Origin: Amorphoplanes friuliensis DSM 7358
GTDB lineage: Bacteria > Actinomycetota > Actinomycetes > Mycobacteriales > Micromonosporaceae
NCBI RefSeq assembly: GCF_000494755.1
Contig: NC_022657.1
Location: 1,960,001-2,024,000, forward strand
Direction: 5' to 3'
DNA: 64,000 nt
Program-made: the position numbers and the translations under genes
Notes under the pieces: generated by a model
Told to the model about the DNA's origin: nothing
Seen by the model: only the letters and a program-made list of their open reading frames with translations
Databases searched by the model: none
Shown: piece after piece, positions 7,856 through 16,216 of the stretch
How the letters are laid out: each line of letters starts with the position of its first letter
Position numbering within the stretch: position 1 is the stretch's first letter

Positions 7856-9594
7856 CTCGCCGGGCCCTGATCGTTGCCGCCTGTGCGGTGGTCACCGCGG
7901 CGCTGCTGGTGTGGGCTTCCGTGCACCACGGGTTCTTCGACTCGAAGGTCTACTCCGGTGCCGTTCGCTACTGGTTCCGTGACGGTGGCATGGTCTACGA
8001 CTGGTTGCGGCCGGGAACTCCCTACGGCTTCACGTATCCGCCGTTTGCCGGGCTGGTCATGGCGCCGATGGCGTTTCTGCCGTTTCCGGTGATTCTGGTG
8101 ATTGCGTGCCTGGCCACGGTGGTCAGCACGGCGGTGCTGACGTGGTGGCTGGTCGCGCCGCTCGTACGCAGGAAAGGCTGGACGAAGTGGTTTGCGGGAA
8201 GCGTCGCGGTGGCGCTGGCGCTCTGCTTCGAGCCGGTACGGGAGACGTTCGGGTTCGGGCAGGTCAACACGTTGCTGCTGGCGCTGGTCGCCGGTGACGT
8301 GTTGTTCGGGGTGGCGCGCGGGCGGCGGTGGGCGGGTGTCGGCATCGGGCTGGCCACCGCGATCAAGCTGACCCCTGGCGTGTTCATCCTCTATCTGCTG
8401 GTCACGCGGCAGTGGCGGGCTGCGGGTACGGCCATCGGGGCGGCCGCTGCGGCGACGCTGGTGGCCGCGTGGATCTTCCCGGACGAGGCGCGGGAGTTCT
8501 GGACGGCCGCGCTGTGGGACACCAACCGGGTCGGCAACCTCGAATATCTCTCCAACCAGTCGCTGCGGGGGATGCTCGCGCGGCTTCCGGTCGACGGTGT
8601 CGAGTCCAAGCTCTGGATCGTCGGTGTGCTGCTGACGCTCGGTTTCTGGTTCTGGCGGGTGCGCGCGGCGGCCCGGAACGGTGACCATTTCGGCGGGCTG
8701 GCCCTGACCGGCCTGCTCGGCTGCCTGATCAGCCCGGTCACCTGGATCCACCACTGTGTCTGGCTGCTCCCGGCCATCGTCCGCTGCGTCGAAGCCGGCC
8801 TGACCTCACTCCCAGCACCCGGCAGCACGCCGGCCGCAAAGCTCCCAGCACCCGGCAGCACGCCGGCCGCAAAGCTCCCAGCACCCGGCAGCACGCCGGC
8901 CGCAAAGCTCCCAGCACCCGGCAGCACGCCGGCCGCAAAGCTCCCAGCACCCGGCAGCACGCCGGCCGCAAAGCTCCCAGCACCCGGCAGCACGCCGGCC
9001 GCAAAGCTCCCAGCACCCGGCAGCACGCCGGCCGCAAAGCTCCCAGCACCCGGCAGCACGCCGGCCGCAAAGCTCCCAGCACCCGGCAGCACGCCGGCCG
9101 CAAAGCTCCCAGCACCCGGCAGCACGCCGGCCGCAAAGCTCCCAGCACCCGGCAGCACGCCGGCCGCAAACCCCCGCCCGGAGCCGGCCACAACACCCAG
9201 CAGCGAGCCTGCCGCAAAACTCAACAGCAAGACTGCGGCAAACCCCGGCAGCGAGCCAGGCGTCAACTCCGGCGGCGAGCCTGCCGCAACCCGCGGCGGC
9301 GAGCGGATCACCAACCCCGCAACCCCCGACCACGACAGCAGCAAGGCGCGCGCAGGAGACCGGCGGTCGTTATGGCTGGGCGCTTCGGCCTACCTCGTGC
9401 TCAGTTCGCATCTGACCTGGTTGTGGGAGACCGGACCCAAGCCGCCCCTGGCCTTCCTCGGCAGCAATCTCTACGTCTGGTTCAGCCTGGCGCTGCTCAT
9501 CGGTATGCCGGTCACCTCCAAGATCAGGACGGATGAGACAAGGCGTCCGATGGGCAAGGCAGGGACACCTGACGTTTCCCGGGTGGTCACCTGA
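7852..9594 (+). CDS. GT87/DUF2029 membrane mannosyltransferase with 11-copy repeat loop
   Basis: A 580-residue multi-pass protein. The N-terminal part has a short extracytoplasmic loop with DSKVY, then YGFTYPPFAGLVMAPM, FGFGQVNTLLLAL, AIKLTPG and ISPVTWIHHCVWL. This is the motif order of GT87 enzymes such as PimE and arabinofuranosyl/mannosyl transferases of actinobacterial lipoglycan synthesis. GTG at 7852 overlaps the previous TGA. From residue 320 eleven exact 11-residue repeats and a further 60 residues of Pro/Ser/Ala/Asn-rich sequence separate the last membrane segments, making the protein well longer than usual. It ends a run of four overlapping GT-C genes, presumably one operon. Confidence 0.85.
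   Translation: MTRRALIVAACAVVTAALLVWASVHHGFFDSKVYSGAVRYWFRDGGMVYDWLRPGTPYGFTYPPFAGLVMAPMAFLPFPVILVIACLATVVSTAVLTWWLVAPLVRRKGWTKWFAGSVAVALALCFEPVRETFGFGQVNTLLLALVAGDVLFGVARGRRWAGVGIGLATAIKLTPGVFILYLLVTRQWRAAGTAIGAAAAATLVAAWIFPDEAREFWTAALWDTNRVGNLEYLSNQSLRGMLARLPVDGVESKLWIVGVLLTLGFWFWRVRAAARNGDHFGGLALTGLLGCLISPVTWIHHCVWLLPAIVRCVEAGLTSLPAPGSTPAAKLPAPGSTPAAKLPAPGSTPAAKLPAPGSTPAAKLPAPGSTPAAKLPAPGSTPAAKLPAPGSTPAAKLPAPGSTPAAKLPAPGSTPAAKLPAPGSTPAAKLPAPGSTPAANPRPEPATTPSSEPAAKLNSKTAANPGSEPGVNSGGEPAATRGGERITNPATPDHDSSKARAGDRRSLWLGASAYLVLSSHLTWLWETGPKPPLAFLGSNLYVWFSLALLIGMPVTSKIRTDETRRPMGKAGTPDVSRVVT
8809..9171 (+). repeat. 33-bp tandem repeat, 11 uninterrupted copies
   Basis: Eleven head-to-tail copies start at 8809 and encode LPAPGSTPAAK; the last copy ends in Asn instead of Lys. 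I see no difference between the first ten copies at the DNA level, which indicates recent expansion by slippage or unequal recombination. The array lies in a loop between the last membrane spans of the GT87 protein. The unit has no stop in any minus-strand frame, so it also creates spurious antisense reading frames. Confidence 0.97.
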
Positions 9595-9623
9595 GGGTCG
9601 GGTGGTGCCCGTAGGCAGTGTCC

Positions 9624-11756
9624 ATGCCATCCAGCACATCGTTTCGCCGTACCAGAAAAGTTTTGGCTCTGGGAGGCATCGCGGCCCTGACCGCACTTGC
9701 GGCACCAGCTACAGCGTCGGCGCACGGGCAACCGGCACCTCAGCAGTGGAAGCGGCTCGCGACCGTTCCGGCCTATCTGAATTCCAGTGTCGACGACACC
9801 GCCGCCGCGGAGATTTCCACCGTGACCGAGGACGGGCGCACGGTGGTCTACACCGACAGCCCCGGCAAGCGGCTGGGTTTTGTCGACATCACCGATCCGT
9901 CGCGGCCGAAGCCGGCCGGCACGCTGGCGATGGGTGGTGAGCCGACCTCCGTCGCGCATCTCGGGGGGTTGCTGCTCGCCGGGGTGAACACCAGTGCGAG
10001 CTTCACCGAGCCGTCCGGCAAGCTCGTGGTGATCGACGCGCGTACCCGGGTGATCCGGAAGAGTTTGGATCTGGGCGGGCAGCCTGACTCCGTCGCCGTG
10101 GCGCCGAGCGGACGGTACATCGCCGTCGCGATCGAGAACGAGCGTGACGAGGACGTCGACGACGGTGCGATTCCGCAGGCGCCCGCCGGTTACCTGTCGG
10201 TGATCGACACGCGTACCTGGGCGGTCAGCAAGGTTGATCTCACCGGTCTGGCCGAGGTCGCGCCCGGTGATCCGGAGCCGGAGTACGTCAGCGTCAACTC
10301 GCGGGACGAGGCGATCGTCAGCCTGCAGGAGAACAACCACCTGGCGATCGTGTCGCTGGCGAAGCGCAAGGTCGTCAAGCATTTCAGCGCGGGTACGGTC
10401 ACGGTGTCCGGCGTGGACACCGAGGACGACGACCGCATCGAGCTGAGCGGGACGATCACCGCCAAGCGCGAGCCCGACGGTGTCACCTGGCTCTCCGACG
10501 ACCTGTTCGCCACGGCCAACGAGGGTGATTACGAGGGCGGCTCCCGCGGCTGGACGATCTTCGACCGTGGCGGCAAGGTCGTCTGGGACGCCGGCAACAC
10601 GCTCGAGCACCTGGCGGTCGAGCACGGGCTCTACCCGGACAAGCGTTCCGACGCCAAGGGCATCGAGCCGGAGAACGTGGCGTTCGGCCGGTTCGACGGC
10701 GTTCCGTACGTTTTTGTCAACGCCGAGCGCGGCAACTTCACCGCCGTCTACGACGTGTCGCGCCCGTGGGCGCCGAAGTTCCGGCAGATCCTGCCGACGA
10801 CCAACGGCCCCGAGGGTGTTGTCGCCGTGCCGAAGCGCAACCTGATCGTCGTCTCCAGCGAAGAGGAGCTCCCGGACGAGGGCATCCGCGGCACCGTGCA
10901 GATCTACGGGTTCGGGCGGTCGTCGTTCCCGTCGCTGGTGTCCCGCAACACCATCCCGTGGGGCACGCTGTCGGGCCTGGCGGCCGTGCCGGGGCGCAAG
11001 GACCAGCTGGTCTCGGTCACCGACAGCGCCTACAGCCCGACGCGGCTGCTGACCATCGACACCGCGGTGCGCCCGGCGGCGATCATCCGCGAGCTCACCG
11101 TGACCAAGGACGGCCGGCCGATCGGTTACGACGCCGAGGGCGTCGCCACCCTCAGGACCGGCGGTTACTGGCTGGCCGTCGAGGGTTCCGCCTCCACCCC
11201 CAACCTTCTGGTACGGGTGGACGAGCGTGGCCGCGTACAGGAGGAAGTGCCGTTGCCCGCCGACGTGGCGGCCGCGGTGACCACCAACGGCCTGGAGGGG
11301 ATCGCCGTCGCCGGCACCGACGTGTGGGTCGCGGTGCAGCGCCCGCTGAAGGGCGAGACGACCGCGCGCGTCGGCCGCTGGTCGAACGGCACCTGGTCGT
11401 GGCTGGCCTACCCGCTGGACACCGCGAAGGTCGGCTGGACCGGACTGTCGGAGCTGGTCGCCGTGGACCACAACACGTTTGCGGTCGTCGAGCGGGACAA
11501 CCAGCGCGGACCGGCGGCGGCGATCAAGAAGATCTACCGCTTCGACGTGCCGAAGACGTGGACCGGTGTTCCGGTCGTGCGGAAGTCGCTGGTCGAGGAC
11601 CTGTTGCCGATGCTGAAGGCGGACAACGGCTGGGTGCAGGACAAGGTCGAGGGTCTGGCGATCGCGGGCAACGGTCAGGCGTACGCCGTCACCGACAACG
11701 ACGCGATCGACGACGCGACGGGTGAGACGGTCTTCCTGCGCCTGGGCCGCTTCTGA
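9624..11756 (+). CDS. Secreted beta-propeller protein with phytase-like esterase domain
   Basis: About 710 residues. The N-terminus has basic residues (FRRTRK) followed by a hydrophobic stretch and an Ala-rich cleavage region ending near ATASAHG, a signal peptide (Sec or TAT; the RR is not a full TAT motif). The mature part looks like a YVTN/WD-type propeller (TVVYTDSPGKRLGFVDI, SVAHLGGLLLAGV). The C-terminal third has EGVATL, GLEGIAV, FAVVERDNQRGP and KVEGLAIAG...YAVTDND blocks, as in the esterase-like activity of phytase family (PF13449). The ATG at 9624 is preferred to the GTG at 9618 because GTAGG lies 8 bases upstream of it. The substrate is unknown. It is convergent with the next gene, one base apart. 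Confidence 0.78.
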   Translation: MPSSTSFRRTRKVLALGGIAALTALAAPATASAHGQPAPQQWKRLATVPAYLNSSVDDTAAAEISTVTEDGRTVVYTDSPGKRLGFVDITDPSRPKPAGTLAMGGEPTSVAHLGGLLLAGVNTSASFTEPSGKLVVIDARTRVIRKSLDLGGQPDSVAVAPSGRYIAVAIENERDEDVDDGAIPQAPAGYLSVIDTRTWAVSKVDLTGLAEVAPGDPEPEYVSVNSRDEAIVSLQENNHLAIVSLAKRKVVKHFSAGTVTVSGVDTEDDDRIELSGTITAKREPDGVTWLSDDLFATANEGDYEGGSRGWTIFDRGGKVVWDAGNTLEHLAVEHGLYPDKRSDAKGIEPENVAFGRFDGVPYVFVNAERGNFTAVYDVSRPWAPKFRQILPTTNGPEGVVAVPKRNLIVVSSEEELPDEGIRGTVQIYGFGRSSFPSLVSRNTIPWGTLSGLAAVPGRKDQLVSVTDSAYSPTRLLTIDTAVRPAAIIRELTVTKDGRPIGYDAEGVATLRTGGYWLAVEGSASTPNLLVRVDERGRVQEEVPLPADVAAAVTTNGLEGIAVAGTDVWVAVQRPLKGETTARVGRWSNGTWSWLAYPLDTAKVGWTGLSELVAVDHNTFAVVERDNQRGPAAAIKKIYRFDVPKTWTGVPVVRKSLVEDLLPMLKADNGWVQDKVEGLAIAGNGQAYAVTDNDAIDDATGETVFLRLGRF

Positions 11757-11757
11757 G

Positions 11758-14700
11758 TCACAGGCCTGTCGCAGCGAGCGCGGTCTCCAGGGTGACGTCC
11801 GCGCCCGAGCGGTAGGCCTCCGCGTAGCCCGCGTCGCCCAGTGCGGCGCGGGCCGCGGTCCGGATGCGGGCGGTGTCCAGCACCGACCGGTCCTCGGAGC
11901 CGCGAACGGCGTCGGCCGCGCCCAGCAGCATCGCCGCCCGAGCCGGTTCGCCGAGACGCAGCGCGTAGTCGGCCACACCGACCAGGGTCTGGGCCATGAC
12001 GGGCGAGTCCCGAGTGTCGGCGGCGATCTCGACTGCGCTCACATGCAGGTCGCGGGCCGCCGCGAGGTCACCCGCCGCGCCCTCGATCAGGGCCTGCCCC
12101 GAGTGGGTCATCGCCCTGAACTGCGGTGCCAGCGACGAGGCGTCGATCAGCTCGGCCGCCCGGGCCATCCGGCGGCGAGCCTCGTCCAGGGCGCCCTCCT
12201 CGCGGGCGAGGGTCGCATAGCCGTACTCCACCGAAGCCATGACCTCGGACAAGCCGACGTCCTCGGCCGACTCCCGCGCCTGCTCGAGCATCCGGCGCGC
12301 CTCGGTGTCGTGGCCGGCGAGCCACAGCTGCTGGGCCAGCTTCATCTCGAGCTGCGGCAGGTCCTCCCGGATGCCGACCTCGCGAACCAGGGTGATCGCC
12401 TCGCGCTGCCAGCCGACCGCCTCCTCGAAGTCGCCGCGGGCCGCGGCCATGTCACCGAGCGAGCTGAGCGAGAAGCCGATGCCCCAGCGTTCGCCGGTGG
12501 CGCGGAATCCGTCGAGCGCCTCCCGCAGCTCGGCCCGGGCGAGATCCGGGCTCTGCCCGAAGTTGAGCCGTAGCTGCGCCACGAGCATCTTGGAGATCGC
12601 GCGCAGCCACGGGTCGGGGTCGTCGAAGAGCGGCTCGACCAGCTCGATCTCCCGTACCTGCCCGCCGGCCTGGAAGATCGCCGACAGCGGCCGCAGCAGC
12701 CGCAGGACCGGGTGCGCGGCCCCGGGTCCGGCGCCCTGCCGCTCGGCGGCGCCGAACCACCCGACGACCTCGTCGATCGGGGCGGCGCCCTCGAGCCCGT
12801 TCATGGCCGCGTAGGTGTAGGCCAGGGCACGGTCCTCGGGATCCGTCTCGCCGGTCAGCGCGAGCACGTCCCGGGCCAGCGCGCAGCCCTCGGCGCGGTG
12901 CCCGCGCAGCCACCAGTACCAGCCCAGCCGGGCGGTCAGCGCGGTCGCCGTGCGGGCGTCGCCGGCGTCGATCGCCGCGCGGACGGCGGCGTGGAGGTTG
13001 TCGTGCTCGGCGCCGAGCCGGCGCAGCCAGGTGAGCTGGTCGGACCGCCGTAGCTCGGGCTCGGCAGCGGTCGCCAGTTCCAGCAGGTAGCGGGCGTGCG
13101 CCAGGCGCATCCGCTCGGTCTCACCCGCCTCGGCGAGACGGTTCCGGCCGTACTCCCGGATGGTCTCCAGCATCCGGTAGCGGTCGCCCGTCAGGACCAG
13201 TAGGGACTTGTCGACCAGGGCACCCAGCAGGTCGACGTCGGCCCCGCAGACCTGCTCGACCGCGGTGACCTCGGCGCCGCCGTGGAAGATCGAGAACCGC
13301 CGCCACAGGGCGCGCTCGTTGTCGTCGAGCAGGTCCCAGCTCCAGTCGACCACCGCCCGCAGCGTCTGATGGCGGGGAAGCGCGGTGCGGCTGCCGTTGG
13401 TGAGCAGCCGGAACCGGTCGGCGAGACGGTCGGCCAGCACCTCGACGGGCAGCGTCCGCAGCCGGGCCGCGGCCAGCTCGATGGCGAGCGGCATGCCGTC
13501 CAGCGCCCGGCAGATCCGGACCACCGGGCCTGTGGTGCGGGCGTCGAGCGTAAAATCCGGCCGCGCGGCCACTGCCCGGTCCAGCAGCAGGCGTACGGCC
13601 GGGAAGCTCGCCGCCTGCGTCTCCGTGGGCGGGAGGGCAAGTGGTTCGACCGGCCAGAGCTGCTCACCGGGGATGCCGAGCGGCTCCCGGCTCGTCGCCA
13701 GCAACCGCAGCCCGGGGGCGGCGCGCAGCAGCGCGTCGGCGACCGTGGCCGCGGCGTCGATCAGGTGCTCGCAGTTGTCGAGGATCAGCAGCAGGTCCTT
13801 GCCGGCCAGCGCCTCGGTCAGTCGGGCGAGCGGGTCGACGGACTCGCTCAGCGGGCTGCGCCCGGGCCGGATCATCGGGATCTGACTGCGCAGCCGCAGC
13901 GCGGTCAGGATCGCCTGCGGCACCTCGGCGGGATCACTGACCGGCGCCAGCTCGACCCGCCACACGCCGTCCGGCCGTACGGTGGTCAGCGACTGACCCG
14001 CCTCCACCGACAGCCGGGTCTTTCCGCTGCCACCGGGCCCGGTCAGGGTCACGAGCCGGTGCTCGGCGATCAGCTTCCGGACCGTCCGCAGGTCGTCCTC
14101 GCGGCCGACAAAACTGCTCACCCCGGCCGGGAGGTTGCCCCGCGCCCGGCGCTGCTGCCCGCGCAACGTCTCCACGTGCAGCGCCGCGAGCTCGGGTGAT
14201 GGATCGGCGCCCAGCGTGTCGGCCAGCCCGGCCCGCAGGCGCTCGAAAACCGTCAGCGCCCGCCCGGGATGACCGGCCGTGACCAGCGCCCGCATCAGCA
14301 GACCGGCCAGGGGCTCGTGCAGCGGATGCTCCGCAACCACGGCCTCCAGCTCGGCGACGAGCTCGGCGCCGCCACCCGCGCGCAGCCGCGCCTCGGCGCT
14401 GTCCTGCCACGCGGCCAGGCGCAACTCGTCGAGCCGCACCGCGTCGGCCCGCGCCACGTCCGGAAACTCCGTCGGCCCGCGCCACAGCGCCAGCGCCTCG
14501 TCGCAGCGGCCCTCGGAGACCAGCCGGGCAAAACGGTGCGCGTCCACCCGGTCGCGGTCCAGGTCGAGCCGGTAACCGGCCGGGGTCGCGGCGATCGCCA
14601 GCCCGGGGGCAGCGCGGCGCAGGCGGGAGATCAGCGCCTGCAGCGCGTTCCCGGCCGCCGCCGGCTGATCATCACCCCAGACCCCGTCGGCCAGCCGCCC

Positions 14701-14829
14701 GGTCGAGACAGCGCGGCCCGCGTCGAGCGCCAGCAGGACCAGCAGGGTACGCAGACGCGCGCCCGCGACCGGCACCGCCGTACCGGAACCGGACCGTAGC
14801 TCGACCGGACCGAGCACCGCGATGTCCAC
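11758..14829 (-). CDS. SARP/AfsR-type regulator: winged helix, BTAD, NB-ARC and TPR-like region
   Basis: A 1023-residue transcriptional regulator. The N-terminal 95 residues match an OmpR-like winged helix (VLGPVELR, LLVLLALDAGRAVS, LADGVWGDD, GNALQALISRLRR). A bacterial transcriptional activation domain follows to about residue 240, then an NB-ARC ATPase with Walker A GPGGSGKT and Walker B-like LLLILDNCEHL. The remaining 400 residues are helical and TPR-like. Proteins of this AfsR/SARP architecture usually activate secondary metabolism or stress genes by binding heptameric direct repeats. No biosynthetic cluster adjoins it, so its targets are unknown. It has no LuxR domain. Confidence 0.9.
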   Translation of the reverse strand: MDIAVLGPVELRSGSGTAVPVAGARLRTLLVLLALDAGRAVSTGRLADGVWGDDQPAAAGNALQALISRLRRAAPGLAIAATPAGYRLDLDRDRVDAHRFARLVSEGRCDEALALWRGPTEFPDVARADAVRLDELRLAAWQDSAEARLRAGGGAELVAELEAVVAEHPLHEPLAGLLMRALVTAGHPGRALTVFERLRAGLADTLGADPSPELAALHVETLRGQQRRARGNLPAGVSSFVGREDDLRTVRKLIAEHRLVTLTGPGGSGKTRLSVEAGQSLTTVRPDGVWRVELAPVSDPAEVPQAILTALRLRSQIPMIRPGRSPLSESVDPLARLTEALAGKDLLLILDNCEHLIDAAATVADALLRAAPGLRLLATSREPLGIPGEQLWPVEPLALPPTETQAASFPAVRLLLDRAVAARPDFTLDARTTGPVVRICRALDGMPLAIELAAARLRTLPVEVLADRLADRFRLLTNGSRTALPRHQTLRAVVDWSWDLLDDNERALWRRFSIFHGGAEVTAVEQVCGADVDLLGALVDKSLLVLTGDRYRMLETIREYGRNRLAEAGETERMRLAHARYLLELATAAEPELRRSDQLTWLRRLGAEHDNLHAAVRAAIDAGDARTATALTARLGWYWWLRGHRAEGCALARDVLALTGETDPEDRALAYTYAAMNGLEGAAPIDEVVGWFGAAERQGAGPGAAHPVLRLLRPLSAIFQAGGQVREIELVEPLFDDPDPWLRAISKMLVAQLRLNFGQSPDLARAELREALDGFRATGERWGIGFSLSSLGDMAAARGDFEEAVGWQREAITLVREVGIREDLPQLEMKLAQQLWLAGHDTEARRMLEQARESAEDVGLSEVMASVEYGYATLAREEGALDEARRRMARAAELIDASSLAPQFRAMTHSGQALIEGAAGDLAAARDLHVSAVEIAADTRDSPVMAQTLVGVADYALRLGEPARAAMLLGAADAVRGSEDRSVLDTARIRTAARAALGDAGYAEAYRSGADVTLETALAATGL

Positions 14830-14859
14830 GCGTCCGATTCTCCTCCCTAGTGTGTCGGG

Positions 14860-15543
14860 ATGCCTTCAGCCCGCCGCACACCGTCCCGTCGCACCGGGGA
14901 GCCGCGCAAGCCCGTGACTCCTGCCTATTTCAGGACGGCCACGCTCGACCTGCACGAGTTCGAGCCCGAGGCGGCGTACGAGGGACTGGCCTTCACCGGT
15001 CTTGATCTTTCCGGGCGGGAGTCGGAGTCGCTGGAGATCGCCCAGTGCCGCTTCCGCAGCGTCGACCTGTCCGGCTCGCTGCTGCCGCACCTGTCCCTGA
15101 CCGACTGCCAGGTGCAGACCTCGAACTGGGCGAACGTCCGCAGCGACGGCGGTGCGGTCCACCGGGCGATCTTCGAGGAGTCGCGGATGACGGGCTTCAC
15201 GGTGACCGACGGCAAGCTGAGCGACGTCGCCTTCGACCAGTGCCGGCTGGACCTGTCGGGCTGGCGCTTCACGGCCTTCGACAGCGTGCGCTTCACCGGC
15301 TGCAACCTGGCGGGCGCGGACTTCACCAACGCCGACCTCCGGGGTGCCCGCTTCAGCAACTGCGACCTGACCGGGGCCCAGTTCCACCACGCGGACATGG
15401 ACGGTACGCGGTTCCGCCGCTGCGAACTGGACGGGATCGCGGGGATCACCAGCTGGCGCGGGGTGATCGTGCACGCCGACGACCTCCCGGCGCTGAGTTA
15501 CACGCTCGCCGCCGGGCTGGGCATCAAGGTCGACCTGGAGTGA
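14860..15543 (+). CDS. Pentapeptide repeat protein
   Basis: A 227-residue soluble protein. Its centre and C-terminal half contain A(D/N)LxX-type pentapeptides (CNLAGADFTNADLRGARFSNC), which fold into a right-handed quadrilateral beta helix. The first 35 residues are basic and probably disordered. Some pentapeptide proteins (Qnr, MfpA) mimic DNA and protect gyrase, but nothing here shows that function. It is divergent from the SARP gene, with 30 bases between the starts, so the two probably share a regulatory region. Confidence 0.85.
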   Translation: MPSARRTPSRRTGEPRKPVTPAYFRTATLDLHEFEPEAAYEGLAFTGLDLSGRESESLEIAQCRFRSVDLSGSLLPHLSLTDCQVQTSNWANVRSDGGAVHRAIFEESRMTGFTVTDGKLSDVAFDQCRLDLSGWRFTAFDSVRFTGCNLAGADFTNADLRGARFSNCDLTGAQFHHADMDGTRFRRCELDGIAGITSWRGVIVHADDLPALSYTLAAGLGIKVDLE

Positions 15544-15969
15544 CTATCTGGCCCGTGGGGGCAGCGCCACGACGATCGAGCCGGCGGCGCGGTCGTGCAG
15601 ACCGCGGCGGTCGCCGTCCATGATGACCGCCGGGACCAGCAGCGCGAGCAGCACACCACGCACCAGACCCTTGACGACGCCGATCGCGCCGCCATCGACC
15701 ACCGACACGCAGCGGATGCGGGCCAGGGCCATGCCCAGCGTCTGTCCGAACAGGCCGATGAAGACCACGTTGAAGAGGATCAGCACGACCACGGGCGGCC
15801 AGGCCACGACCCGCGGGTCGGCGTAGAAACTCGAGATCATCAGGCAGAGCGCCCAGTCGATCAGCAGGGCCGCGAACCGGCGTCCGAAATGCGCCGGCTT
15901 CAGCTGTGTCAGATCGAGGGCAGCCGCCTTCTCGGGCGGAGTCGGGGAGCCGTTCGCGCGTGTCGCCAC
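15544..15969 (-). CDS. RDD family membrane protein
   Basis: A 141-residue protein with hydrophobic segments and the RDD signature pattern: FGRRFAALLIDWALC at the first span and LFGQTLGMALARIRCV after the third. RDD proteins are small integral membrane proteins, some implicated in transport. I chose the GTG at 15969 because it gives MATRANGSPTPPEK directly before the conserved region; a longer frame runs into the glnA promoter and glnA antisense. It is convergent with the pentapeptide gene (abutting stops) and divergent from glnA. Confidence 0.85.
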   Translation of the reverse strand: MATRANGSPTPPEKAAALDLTQLKPAHFGRRFAALLIDWALCLMISSFYADPRVVAWPPVVVLILFNVVFIGLFGQTLGMALARIRCVSVVDGGAIGVVKGLVRGVLLALLVPAVIMDGDRRGLHDRAAGSIVVALPPRAR

Positions 15970-16093
15970 GAGAAACGAGAGTAACGGCGTACGGCTGGAG
16001 TATTGCTGTGGGCGTACCTGTCGGAGCATTTTGGCCCGGCAGCGCCGCGGCCGGCGGTAGGGTCCGGGTGGTCGCGGGCTGATCACAGGCTCC

Positions 16094-16109
16094 GTAACAC
16101 GCCGGTAAC
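16094..16109 (+). promoter_or_regulatory. GlnR-type operator upstream of glnA
   Basis: GTAAC-N6-GTAAC, an exact fit to the GTNAC-n6-GTNAC-like boxes bound by GlnR in Streptomyces and other actinobacteria. It lies 108 bases upstream of the glnA start. GlnR normally activates glnA under nitrogen limitation. Binding is inferred from the motif and its position. Confidence 0.75.
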
Positions 16110-16216
16110 AATAGGGATACGCCCGGGCAACCGCGGACCCATAGCGTCGCGACCAGCCTTGCCACGCGGCGGCTGACGCCGCCCAGGTTCGAAAAATCTT
16201 TGTGCCAGGAGGACGT

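Noticed and set aside
8391..9344. Three long minus-strand reading frames across the 33-bp repeat (for example 317 residues)
   Set aside because: The repeat unit lacks stops in all minus frames, so the openness is automatic. There are no ribosome sites and the plus-strand frame is a clear GT87 gene.
9471..11978. 835-residue minus-strand frame opposite the secreted propeller gene
   Set aside because: Composition is antisense-like (Arg/Asp/His/Gly-rich), without domains; it spans two genuine genes.
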